Source: Notolepis coatsorum
Taxonomy: Eukaryota > Chordata > Actinopteri > Aulopiformes > Paralepididae
Direction: 5' to 3'
Assembly (NCBI GenBank): GCA_963971535.1
Contig: OZ020592.1
Span: 50,301,529-50,365,528 of the forward strand
DNA length: 64,000 nt
The notes under the pieces: generated by a model
Databases searched by the model: none
Seen by the model: the letters and a program-made list of their open reading frames with translations, nothing else
What the model was told of the DNA's origin: nothing
Shown: positions 11,310 to 22,885 of the stretch, piece by piece
Layout of the letters: every line of letters starts with the position of its first letter
Numbering within the stretch: position 1 is the stretch's first letter
Program-made: the position numbers and the translations under genes

Positions 11310-11470
11310 ATGTAATGTCCTAACCCAACCCCCTCCAATGTACAGTAAATGACCTAACCCAAGAATACACAAGACCCTCTTCTACCAAGTATGGTTTCGT
11401 CGATATTCCAATGTACAGTTTTGCTTGTACAGTTGTACAGTTTCCCCCACCCCGCCTACCCATATAATTT
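11310..11470 (+). mobile_element. LINE B-like 3' UTR fragment
   Basis: The stretch CTAACCCAACCCCCTCC followed by AATGTACAG motifs matches the segment just after the stop codon of the LINE B copies at 41390 and 62660. Part of it recurs in opposite orientation at 15200-15330. No coding sequence remains. Confidence 0.5.
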
Positions 11471-11479
11471 CCTATAATT

Positions 11480-11673
11480 TCCTTTGTTGTGAGGGACCAG
11501 ATTGGGAGACAGTAAGATATTGGTGAAAGAAAAATTGCATGTAGATATGTGTTTGAAACAGTGAGGGTGAGAAATGGTCTGATGATCTGTCTGTAAACAA
11601 ATAGTTTTTGATTTGCCTTCTTGACTAAGCTATTGATGTGATGTTTGTACTGTAAGTGAGGCGTGTGTGTCAA
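11480..11673 (-). pseudogene. LINE reverse transcriptase C-terminal fragment
   Basis: The minus-strand frame reads HHINSLVKKANQKLFVYRQI and then SPISYCLPIWS. This resembles the thumb region just after motif E in CR1/L2-like reverse transcriptases (LVKKA...L..R..., Y....W). Upstream polymerase motifs are missing. It differs from LINE A and B, so it is a third lineage or a diverged copy. Confidence 0.6.
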
Positions 11674-13108
11674 GAGTTACTCCAAGGTATTTTACTAGTG
11701 CCTGTTGTCTTTAACTGTAATGTATGTCTGCTGTCTTCATAACCACACTGTGTGTCTGTACTTCTCTATTAAATTTTTTTGTATCTCTCCCGTCCTCCCC
11801 AATATTTTTAACTCACAGCCACCACTGACACACACATTGGGGGATGTTTTAAAAATATAATTTAACATATAATATAATAATTTGTGCTTCACCAAAAAAT
11901 TGTGTAGCCTATGGTGTACAGATGTCATCTGGTAATGTTAGATATATTTGTATTGTCGTGTTGAGAGAGAGATAATTCGAATGTGAAATGGAAAGATTGT
12001 GCGCACGGTAGACCACTTGGAACCACGTTAACCACGCGCACTTCGCCCTCGTCTGCCGGCCCCAGGCTGCGTTTCAACCTATACATTGTTGGAAAGTTGA
12101 ATTTGCTTCTAGTCTCAAATTACAAGATGAAACATCCGACGAGCGTCATTTGACAAGCCATTCGGACAAGTGACCATGTCTGGTTTGGCCGGGTTCTGAA
12201 TGGACCAGTCACCGCTGATGGCGAACATTTTTGACCACCTTTGTAGCCAATGAAATTCTGGAGCCAACGCTATCCCATGCGAGGGCTGATTGCAACGAGA
12301 AAGGGGTAGAAGAAGCCAGGGAAATCCTTTGTTTTGACTAGAGCCTTGGAATCAATGGAAGCGGACGGCCATTTTTGGATAATCATGCCGAATTAACGCC
12401 GGTACACACATTACAAAAACCTCATTTTCCATGGGAAATTTATTGTTTATTGTTATAAACTTTGGACCTGTACTGTAAGACTTCAGGCTATGGAACCATT
12501 ATGTTTTCCAGCTCATCTCTCTCAAAAACAGGCATCTGGCAACAAGTAAACAGAAATGTGAGTACACAAAACGTTTACTTCAGTGTGTTCAAACCTCTGT
12601 AACTCTATTTCATTAGCACTCAAGAGTGATTCCTCTTTGTTGTGGAAGAAAGTTAAGAATGTTTCCTTTCAAAAGAGACCAGACTCATGCATGCGCTATA
12701 AGTATAAAGTATAATAAATCGCAAATTACTTTGGGTATGCAATCGTCAGCCGTGTTATGCAAAACTAGCCCCATTTTTGCCTGATGCATATGTGGTTAAG
12801 TAAAGGGGGGGAAATAACCTTTATGCACATCCCTAATAGTTGTACAAACTACCAATTACATCACACTGGAAGGAGTTTAACTACAGCAAAGCTACCTTCA
12901 AGAGATATATAACCTCTCACAATCTTAACAGGTAAAACAGTCGAACAAAATGTTGAACTTGCACCTTTTTAGACTATTACCAACTTAACAATGGTCTGAA
13001 CTGAACAATGGGCTTGTCAGCTTAGTTGTCAGAGCAGTCTCGCAAAGTTCTTGTTCCTTCCTTTTATGAACAATCACTCAAAATCACAGTAGGAGTTAGA
13101 TAATTTTG
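11674..13108. other. No gene seen; unique sequence
   Basis: About 1.4 kb without an open frame bearing motifs and without a repeat family that I recognise. Confidence 0.45.
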
Positions 13109-13392
13109 TGTACTGTACTGTGTAGGGACTGTCCTGCTCCACTAGGGGCAGGCTTTTCTCATTCACTAGGCTGGGGGCGGGGCTGGCTTTTCTAATTCAC
13201 AGGAGCGATCTTTTCTACCACATTGTACAACTCCTGAGGCTGACAGTAGTGCACACACTCTACGTTGGCTTTGAGAGTTGTATTATACTGATATAAAAGT
13301 TATGCTGTAGGTTGTGTATGTGGGAGGGGGGTGGGGGGGGGGGGGGTACGTCGCCCACGGTCTATTTGGTTAACGTTATGTACAGTAGTTGT

Positions 13393-13747
13393 GTTTGATT
13401 GATTGAATTGATTGAAAACTTTATTAACAGATTGCAGAATGGGTACAGTACAGTACATAGATGTAGCAGTACTGTCTATCTGTATGTCATGTATGTCATA
13501 TGTCCTGATGAATTGAAAATGGGGGACCCTGATGTAAACAAGACGAAAGTCTTTCTCTGGTCTGCATCCCCTTAACAATTGTGTGTATTGAGCTGTACTG
13601 TATTGTACCCATTCTGCAATCTGTTAATAAAGTTTTCAATCAATCAATCAAAACAGCTCAATACATACAATTGTTAAGGGGATGCAGACCAGAGAAAGAC
13701 GTTTGTCTTGTTTACATCAGGGTCCCCCATTTTCAATTCATCATAAA
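13393..13747. mobile_element. LINE B 3' tails in minus-plus-minus order
   Basis: 13393-13470 is the LINE B 3' end in reverse, including the (ATTG)n tail. About 13455-13648 is the same 3' end in forward orientation, ending in TTTTCAATCAATCAATC. 13649-13747 is again reverse. The last two form a long inverted repeat of about 95-bp arms with a loop of roughly 60 bases. Only 3' UTR sequence is present. Confidence 0.85.
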
Positions 13748-14336
13748 CTGTACTGTGCAGGACAGTGATGCAACAGTAGCAGGACAGTGGATCACAGTGA
13801 TGTACTGTAGCAGGACAGTACATCACAGTGATGTAGCAGGACAGTGGATCACAGTGATGTAGCAGTACAGTGCATCACAGTGATGTAGCAGGACAGTGGA
13901 TCACAGTGATGTAGCAGTACAGTGCATCACAGTGATGTAGCAGGACAGTGGATCACAGTGATGTAGCAGGACAGTGCATCACAGTGATGTAGCAGGACAG
14001 TGCATCACAGTGATGTAGCAGGACAGTGCATCACAGTGATGTAGCAGTACAGTGGATCACAGTGATGTAGCAGGACAGTGCATCACAGTGATGTAGCAGT
14101 ACAGTGGATCACAGTGATGTAGCAGGACAGTGCATCACAGTGATGTAGCAGTACAGTGCATCACAGTGATGTAGCAGGACAGTGATGTGGCAGGACAGTG
14201 GATCACAGTGATGTAGCAGGACAGTACATCACAGTGATGTAGCAGGACAGTGATGTAGCAGGACAGTGGATCACAGTGATGTAGCAGGACAGTGGATCAC
14301 AGTGATGTAGCAGGACAGTGGATCACAGTGATAATG
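13748..14336 (+). repeat. 26-bp satellite array, about 22 units
   Basis: The unit GATGTAGCAGGACAGTG plus GATCACAGT or CATCACAGT repeats every 26 bases, with a few shortened units (near 14176 and 14250). The array starts at a distinctive junction (GATGCAACAGTAGCAGG) that also marks the end of the inverted array at 20757-21606. Confidence 0.95.
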
Positions 14337-14814
14337 TTGTGTACTGTACTGTGTAGGGACTGTCCTGCTCCACTAGGGGCAGGCTTTTCTCATTCACTAG
14401 GCTGGGGGCGGGGCTTGCTTTTCTAATTCACAGGAGCGATCTTTTCTACCACATTGTACAACTCCCGAGGCTGGTAAGTGCTAGTTAAAATGTACAGTAG
14501 TGCACAAACTCTACGTTGGCTTTGAGAGTTGTATTATAATGATATAAAAGTTATGCTGTAGGTTGTATGTGGGAGGGGGGCGGGGGGCTGCGTCGCCCAC
14601 GGTCTATTTGGTTAACGTTACTGTGGGATGATAACAGTGGCGCACGGTCTGTTTAGTTAAAATGTACAGTAGTGCACAAACTATACGTTGGCTTTGAGAG
14701 TTGTATTATACTGATATAAAAGTTATGCTGTAGGTTGTGTATGGGGGCGGGGGGGGGGGGGGGGTACGTCGCCCACGGTCTATTTGGTTAACGGTATGTA
14801 CAGTAGTTGTGTTT

Positions 14815-15167
14815 GATTGATTGAATTGATTGAAAACTTTATTAACAGATTGCAGAATGGGTACAGTACAGTACATAGATGTAGCAGTACTGTCTATCTG
14901 TATGTCATGTATGTCATATGTCCTGATGAATTGAAAATGGGGGACCCTGATGTAAACAAGACGAAAGTCTTTCTCTGGTCTGCATCCCCTTAACAATTGT
15001 GTGTATTGAGCTGTACTGTATTGTACCCATTCTGCAATCTGTTAATAAAGTTTTCAATCAATCAATCAAAACAGCTCAATACATACAATTGTTAAGGGGA
15101 TGCAGACCAGAGAAAGACGTTTGTCTTGTTTACATCAGGGTCCCCCATTTTCAATTCATCATAAACA
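14815..15167. mobile_element. Second set of LINE B 3' tails
   Basis: A near-identical copy of 13393-13747 with the same minus-plus-minus arrangement, produced by the block duplication. It is directly followed by CAGGGGTGTAAAAAGTACC, which looks like a hAT terminus. Confidence 0.85.
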
Positions 15168-15189
15168 GGGGTGTAAAAAGTACCCAGAA

Positions 15190-16295
15190 ATTATACTTTA
15201 CTACTACTATTATACTAAGTACACTGTACAACTGTACAAGCAAAACTGTACATTGGAATATTGACGAAACCATACTTGGTCATTTACTGTACATTGGAGG
15301 GGGTTGGGTTAGGATATTTACAGGGGCCAGTTTCGAATTGCAGTCTCCCGTAGTTGCTCTTTGAGAGTGGTTTTGAAAGTGGGTAGTGATTCACATTCCT
15401 TTACAGCAGGGATCAGCAACCTTTTTGATACGAAGTGCCATTTTAAAATGTTCTTGTTAACCAGTGTGCCATATCAATGTTAAGGTTAATTATGACACCA
15501 CATCACAATGTAAATCTCCAACAGATCTGTAATTCTATTCCATCCATATAGGCATAGCAATAGTTTTAATAACCATTTTCCTCTCATAAATATATAAGAG
15601 AATGCTGCCGTCTTTATGAGATGCTTGCTTGCCATACCTGGACACATTCAGCCTTGTCTGCCTCATCCTTTAAAGTTCTCATGTTTGGTCTCAAAATGGC
15701 GTTTAACACTCAATGTTCGGCAAACAACAACAGACTGACCCTTCTCATTGGCTCTGACCATGAAATATCCCTGGTATATCAGTCAACCTACAGTACCATA
15801 AATAACAGGCTGTGCAACTGCCAATGGCTGTAAAAGAGGTAACTGCATGGGGAGGTAACTCAACATTTCCAAAAAGGTTCCTCTTACACATTTGCTAGTG
15901 TGCCATGTTGGTTTAGATAATGTGTACCAATGGTGGCACTCGTGCCTAAGGTTGCTGACCCCTGCTTTACAGCTTTGGGTAGGGCGTTCCACATCGATGT
16001 GGCATAATTGCGAACCGTGTTTAGTCCCTTGTTTGAGCCGAATCTGGGTTTAACATGATTTGTGGAGCTCCCTCTGGTGTTGTGATCGTGGTATTCACTG
16101 ACCTTTGGGAAGTATTTTGACATGTACATGGGTACCTTAGTCGTATAGTGTATATTGTTGACCAGGCCCATTGCAAGTTGCTGTACTCTGTCGTCTACTC
16201 TAAGCCATCCCAGGTTGTCAAAGTGGGCAGGGGTGAGGTGGGTTCTAGGAGTAAGGTCAAGCAGTAGTCTGACCAGTTTGTTTTGAGATCTGCCA
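15190..16295 (-). mobile_element. LINE B 3' part, antisense, split by a hAT element
   Basis: Read on the minus strand from 16295, the copy encodes the C-terminal LINE B region: QLAMGLVNNIHYTTKVPMY, HDHNTRGSSTNHVKP, then VRNYATSMWNALPKAVK. It resumes after the insertion 15407-15964 with the region matching 41305-41420. The reverse transcriptase domain is lacking. The 40188 and 61985 copies show the uninterrupted order. Confidence 0.85.
15407..15964. mobile_element. Non-autonomous hAT element (558 bp) with 8-bp duplication
   Basis: The ends CAGGGATCAGCAACCTT and, in reverse complement, CAGGGGTCAGCAACCTT form the inverted repeats. CTTTACAG is duplicated at 15399-15406 and 15965-15972. The 8-bp duplication and CAGGG termini fit hAT. 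There is no transposase. It interrupts the antisense LINE B copy and is therefore the younger insertion. Confidence 0.92.
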
Positions 16296-16299
16296 GGTT

Positions 16300-17082
16300 A
16301 TGACATTTATGCTTCTACCTAAAACCAGGTTAGCTGGGATTGGTTCAGGTTCTGATATTGCTGTACAGGCCAAGATTTCACTGATCGCTTTAATACTTAG
16401 AAACATAGCACTATGTTGTATCCTCTCACCAGGCTCCAATGCAATGGGGCACATTTTCACATGATGTTGCTGTCAATGACGCATTATACCAAATGGTCAT
16501 CAGTAGTGGCCACAGAAATAAACCCATATTCCATAATGGGACTTGAGTATACTGAATATTTGACCATACCAAATATCTCATATAAAAGGCCTTCTAGTAG
16601 GCCAGTTGACTAAATCACATAATTAGCATCATATAGCCACAATACTAACCCTAACCCTTTCGGCACAGCTAGACGTGGTCAACAAGAACAACCACTCTCT
16701 GTCCCCACTCAACTATGACCCACACATCAGAGAAAGATATCAATATCAACACAATTAAACAGAAGTTGAGTAATTTGTCTAGATGTCATTGCTTCTCAAC
16801 ATTAAATCTTTGACCTTTTAAGGATTGTGAGTGATTTATCGTGGCCCAGAGACACCCCTATGTACCTGTACTAGGTGTCAACCTGACCTGTAGACTGGGG
16901 TAGAGAGACACAGATGGATTTATAGCCATGCTTAAGATCAATCATTATTACAATGTCTTTGTAAACACAAAAGACAATACATATCTTTGCTGGTGGCCTT
17001 CTGATTACCACTCCAGGACCACCTAGTTAGGAACCTTTGTTTAATATGGGGCCTAACATAACCTGATCTATCTATTTTAAAG
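16300..17082. other. No exon accepted; unique sequence upstream of the candidate gene
   Basis: An acceptor-like CCTTTCGGCACAG precedes an open stretch at 16670-16760 (LDVVNKNNHSLSP...) that ends in a stop with no GT donor, so it was not joined to the exons downstream. Confidence 0.35.
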
Positions 17083-18287
<1,205 letters not shown>

Positions 18288-18384
18288 CAGATGGTGGGCG
18301 ACAGTGGCTCAGGAGGTAGAAGTAGAATGCTGCTACATGGTAGATGTAGATGTGGTCGCAATAGGGGGGAGGGGGGGGGGGGGT

Positions 18385-19145
18385 GATTGTTCAGTTCAGT
18401 GATGGTTCTTGGGAAGAAGCTGTTCTGCATCCTCGAGGTGCGGGCATTGAAGGCCTATCGCCTCCCAGATGGCAACAGGGAGAAGAGGTGGTGAGAGTCA
18501 AAGTAAAAAAAGTCAAGTCAAAGATTTTTATTATATATATGTATGTATGGACGAATCCACATTGGAATACGGGTACATGAGCAAACACAGTGTAAACAGT
18601 ACAGGAAAAATATGTAAAAACACAGACAGTATAAAAAGGACAAATGCTAAAAATACACTGAGGGTGTATATAAACAGCAATAAGAAAGATGGCTGGGAAT
18701 TCTTTAGGGAGATAAAAGGGGCGACATTTAATGACTAGGCATTCAAGATTAGTATTGCAGGTCTTGTTCATGACCGTAGTATCGGTACACCACTTTTCAT
18801 TCACAAGAAGACAGATCCCTCCTCCTTTGGTTTTGCCGGTACATTCCTTCAGTCGGTCTGAGCGAAACACAGCGAATCCCGGCGGCAGGACTGCATGTTC
18901 GCCAGGTAGATGGAAGGCAGTGGAGGCTTGAAAGGGCGCTCGCGGAGTTTGACAAGCACCCCGCCTCGCCTGCCCCGGTGTCTGCGTCTTTGACGGCTCC
19001 CGTCATCTGCCGAGGGACATGCAGCGAAGTCCTTGCATCTGAGCTCGGGATTAACGTGGGAAACTTCCCGAACATCGTCGCGGATCCGGAGAAGTAATTC
19101 TCTGTTGTATCGAACAGTAGTAGATGTCCCGGACACATACACATT
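18385..19145 (-). pseudogene. LINE A 5' (endonuclease) fragment plus C-terminal scrap, rearranged
   Basis: On the minus strand, 19142-18850 encodes the stretch before the endonuclease (VRYNRELLLRIRDDV, then RGRRGGVLVKLRER and PPLPSIYLANMQS). 18870-18640 encodes endonuclease-domain sequence (SDRLKECTGKTKGGGICLLV, then PFYLPKEFPAIFLIAVYI). The part between has been deleted. A LINE-type 3' end (AATAAAAATCTTTGACTTGAC in reverse) follows near 18510-18540. A C-terminal scrap (MQNSFFPRTITELNN) ends near 18385. This is the only place in the window where the endonuclease part of family A is visible. The domain cuts target DNA to prime reverse transcription, and it is dead here. Confidence 0.75.
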
Positions 19146-19149
19146 TAGA

Positions 19150-19780
19150 ACGATTTTGTGCGTTTCATCCTTCAGGATGCTGCTAGCTCTGCTGAGGCAG
19201 CATGTTCTTAATATGTCATCCAGTGTGGGCAGGGGGAGACCGAGGATTTTTTGGGAGGTGTTTATGATGTTTCATGTTAAATAAACGTTTTTTACTATTA
19301 AGTTGTCATCTGTCATTCCTTAAAACAGCAAACATTTTCCTGAAGGAATTGTATGGGCTAGCAAGCTGGAAGTCATGAGATTACTTGAATGTAATTCAAG
19401 CATATATACCTTTAGGAGTTGAACATGAAGTAGTATTTTAACTTTGGGTGGAATAAAGTTTTAGAAACATTTGGGATGAATACACCTTTAAAGCTATTTG
19501 TGGGAATACACATACAAAAATAAAAACGAAAGAATGGAAAAACATGCAGAACTGATCGCTAATGCTGTCACGTCCCTGATGAAGATGAACAGGAGCACTT
19601 GGATTGGCAAGGTATTGTATTGGAGCGGACCCACGACAGGATGAAGGATGACAGGATGGGTCAAGCGCAGATGACATTTCAATGGCAACCCCCCCAAAGG
19701 AATGCGTGTGTGTTGCCCATCTCACATGTGTTACAAATAAAGACTTCATAGTCCCATTTCATTCATTTATTCATTCAAAC
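19150..19780. other. No gene seen; degenerate copies of the 68-bp unit near 19440-19510
   Basis: The stretch with TTTGGGTGGAATAAAG and GATGAATACACCTTTAAAG is an eroded version of the minisatellite that follows. Confidence 0.5.
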
Positions 19781-19787
19781 TATTTGG

Positions 19788-20690
19788 GGTTATAAGCTTT
19801 AAAAGGATTTGGGGAAGACACCATAACACAATTGGGTATTCAAACCTTTAAAACCATTTGGGTGGAATACACCTTTAAAATGATTCGGGAAGACACATTG
19901 GGTATTAGAACCTTTAAAACCATTTGGGTGGAATACACCTTTAAAATGATTCGGGGAAGACACATTTGGGTATTAGAACCTTTAAAACCATTTGGGTGGA
20001 ATACACCTTTAAAATGATTCGGGGAAGACACATTTGGGTATTAGAACCTTTAAAACCATTTGGGTGGAATACACCTTTAAAATGATTCGGGGAAGACACA
20101 TTTGGGTATTAGAACCTTTAAAACCATTTGGGTGGAATACACCTTTAAAATGATTCGGGGAAGACACATTTTGGTATTAGAACCTTTAAAACCATTTGGG
20201 TGGAATACACCTTTAAAATTATTCGGGGAAGACACATTTGGGTATTAGAACCTGTAAGACAATTTGGGTGGAATACACCTTTAAAATTATTCGGGGAAGA
20301 CACATTTGGGTATTTGAACGTTTAAAACCATTTGGGTGGAATACACCTTTAAAATGATTCGGGGGAGACACATTTTGGTATTAGAACCTTTAAAACCATT
20401 TGGGTGGAATACACCTTTAAAATGATTCGGGGAAGACACATTTTGGTATTAGAACCTTTAAAACCATTTGGGTGGAATACACCTTTAAAATTATTCGGGG
20501 ACGACACATTTGGGTATTAGAACCTTTAAAACCATTTGGGTGGAATACACCTTTAAAATGATTCGGGGAAGACACATTTGGGTATTATAACCATTTGGGT
20601 GGAATACACCTTTAAAATCATTCGGGAAAGACACATTTGGGTTATAACCTTTAACACTATTTGGGTGGAATACACCTTTAACTGTCCTGC
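19788..20690. repeat. Minisatellite, 68-bp unit, about 13 copies
   Basis: The unit contains AGAACCTTTAAAACCATTTG, GGTGGAATACACCTTTAAAA, then ATTCGGGGAAGACACATTTG and GGTATT. Copies differ by a few bases. Open frames across it on both strands are artefacts. It passes into the 26-bp satellite through a mixed zone at about 20680-20850. Confidence 0.95.
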
Positions 20691-20756
20691 AGCCATTTTA
20701 TCACTGTCCTGCAGCCATTTTACCACTATCCTGCAGGCTGCAGCCATTTTACCACT

Positions 20757-21606
20757 GTACACTGTCCTGCTACTGTTGCATCACTGTGATGCACTGTCCT
20801 GCACTGTCCTGCTAACCATTTGGGTGGAATACACCTTTAACTGTCCTGCTACATCACAGTGATGCACTGTCCTGCTACATCACTGTGATGCACTGTCCTG
20901 CTACATCACTGTGATCCACTGTACTGCTACATCACTGTGATGTACTGTCCTGCTACATCACTGTCCTGCTACATCACTGTGATGTACTGTCCTGCTACAT
21001 CACTGTGATCCACTGTCCTGCTACATCACTGTCCTGCTACATCACTGTGCTGCACTGTACTGCTACATCACTGTGATGCACTGTCCTGCTACATCACTGT
21101 GATCCACTGTACTGCTACATCACTGTGATGCACTGTCCTGCTACATCACTGTGATCCACTGTACTGCTACATCACTGTGATGTACTGTCCTGCTACATCA
21201 CTGTGATCCACTGTACTGCTACATCACTGTGATGCACTGTCCTGCTACATCACTGTGATGTACTGTCCTGCTACATCACTGTGATGTACTGTCCTGCTAC
21301 ATCACTGTGATGTACTGTCCTGCTACATCACTGTGATCCACTGTACTGCTACATCACTGTGATGTACTGTCCTGCTACATCACTGTGATCCACTGTCCTG
21401 CTACATCACTGTGATGTACTGTCCTGCTACATCACTGTGATCCACTGTCCTGCTACATCACTGTGATGTACTGTCCTGCTACATCACTGTGATGTACTGT
21501 CCTGCTACATCACTGTCCTGCTACTGTTTAATCACTGTGATCCAGTGTCCTGCTACATCACTGTGATCCACGGTCCTGCTACTGTTGCATCACTGTCCTG
21601 CACAGT
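20757..21606 (-). repeat. 26-bp satellite array, inverted relative to 13748-14336
   Basis: The unit CTGCTACATCACTGTGAT plus CCACTGTC or GTACTGTC is the reverse complement of the upstream satellite, with roughly 30 units and some shortened ones. A piece of the 68-bp unit (ACCATTTGGGTGGAATACAC) sits inside it at about 20815-20838. The array ends in CTACTGTTGCATCACTGTCC, the mirror of the start of the first array. Confidence 0.95.
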
Positions 21607-22205
21607 ACAGGGCACAAAATGATTTAACTGCCTCTCCAAAATCAGCAGGGGGAGGCACGTAAAAACAGCTGTTTGCGGCTATATGCATTCAGCAGCGGCA
21701 TTCAATTCTAATTGTATTATTACAATCCACTCTCTCCCCTTCAGAATAAACGTATAAACATGATGCGCAAAAATTAGTCACAAACTAATTTGAAATGCGA
21801 TTGTGTCCAAACTTTCTAAGCAAAGCAAATGCAAATGTTCAGCAACGTCATATGGCCACTCTTATCTCTTTAGAAACAATAATATTTTGCTCTAACTTAT
21901 GGACGCTTCATATCCAGGTCAATTCACACACTTGATTGAAGTATATGATAAACTTTGCGCTTACCTGATAATGTCTATTGTCGACACAACGATGCAACCA
22001 GCAGCACTGGGTAGATGTCAACAAGCAAGCAATGTTGATCACAGATTCAGGATTATCATTCATCAATGGGAAAACAATCCTGCGACTTCACGTGAGTATC
22101 GCACAGCAAACCCAATCATTTGAAATGCAAGGAAACATATCTGTGAAATAAACAACATTTGAAAGATCCATCTTGATATGTTTGGTTTCTGTACTTCAGT
22201 ATTTC
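21607..22205. other. Unassigned; open frame 21899-22092 ending at a strong donor
   Basis: MDASYPGQFTHLIEVYDKLC opens a frame that meets a donor-like CAC|GTGAGTAT at 22093. An acceptor-like TCTTATCTCTTTAG lies upstream. No partner exon in the right phase was found, so it is not called as a gene. Confidence 0.25.
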
Positions 22206-22357
22206 ACATACACAGATTGTGATCTCTATCTCCTCTCCACTCCCCTCTCCTCCTCCCCTCCTCACAGATAATTTGGCAGTCAATATACAGGACAAGGGAG
22301 GTCCCATAAGGGACAAACCAATTTAGCCCAATATACGAGACAGTTGGCAACCCTAGT
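22206..22357 (-). mobile_element. Possible DNA-transposon end
   Basis: The reverse complement begins TAGGGTTGCCAACTGTCTCG and continues through GGTTTGTCCCTTATGGGACC. It looks like a terminus of a hAT-type element. No matching second end or duplication was found. Confidence 0.35.
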
Positions 22358-22803
22358 TGTGTCCGTGGATTGTGCCTATTTCCTTTAGGGTGCATTTTGG
22401 ACTGGCTCAGATGACAATACGGCTAGCCTACAGTTTAGGTTATGTGCTACATGACATTCTAGTGGTAGTATGTCTGGCTTAGCTCCCGATTTCCATTGTC
22501 AACGTTTTGTGTGTTCACACAGCTACTTAGCCATTTCATTGTCACCAATATATTGTCAGAATTTCCCTGAACAAATGGCCATATTGAACATGTAGGCCAC
22601 TGTCTATCAGCTGTCTTTGGTAGGATAGTGACTTGTCAACACAGTTTTCTTTTTTCCCGCAGACAGTGGATGATCTCTGTGCATGTTGTGCGAGTGTTTG
22701 GATACCGGTAATTATAATATTACTATTAATGGCAATAGTGATGGTCTCTGCATTTGTTAAATATTGTAGGCATGTTTGCTTTCTCTGTGAGAGAAAGAGA
22801 GGG

Positions 22804-22806
<3 letters not shown>

Positions 22807-22882
<76 letters not shown>
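22807..22882. repeat. (GA)n microsatellite
   Basis: A near-pure GA dinucleotide tract. The Arg/Glu-rich frames over it are artefacts. Confidence 0.97.

Positions 22883-22884
<2 letters not shown>

Positions 22885-22885
<1 letters not shown>

Larger units (their letters stand above)
13109..15167. repeat. Duplicated block around a satellite
   Basis: The sequence from 13109 (GTACTGTACTGTGTAGGGAC) recurs from 14338 nearly unchanged, including the GC-rich element CTGGGGGCGGGGCT. The segment 13260-13747 recurs at about 14690-15167. Copy two carries an additional repeat of the TACAGTAGTGCACA unit (about 14495-14760). A 26-bp satellite separates the two copies. No gene is present. Confidence 0.88.

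Noticed and set aside
13748..14336. CRISPR-like regular repeats
   Set aside because: The array is a plain tandem satellite with no unique spacers; the organism is a eukaryote and no cas genes are present. The same applies to the 62-, 68-, 21- and 17-bp arrays.
16670..16760. Extra 5' exon for the 17-kb gene (LDVVNKNNHSLSP...)
   Set aside because: It ends in an in-frame stop with no donor before it, so it cannot join the downstream exons.
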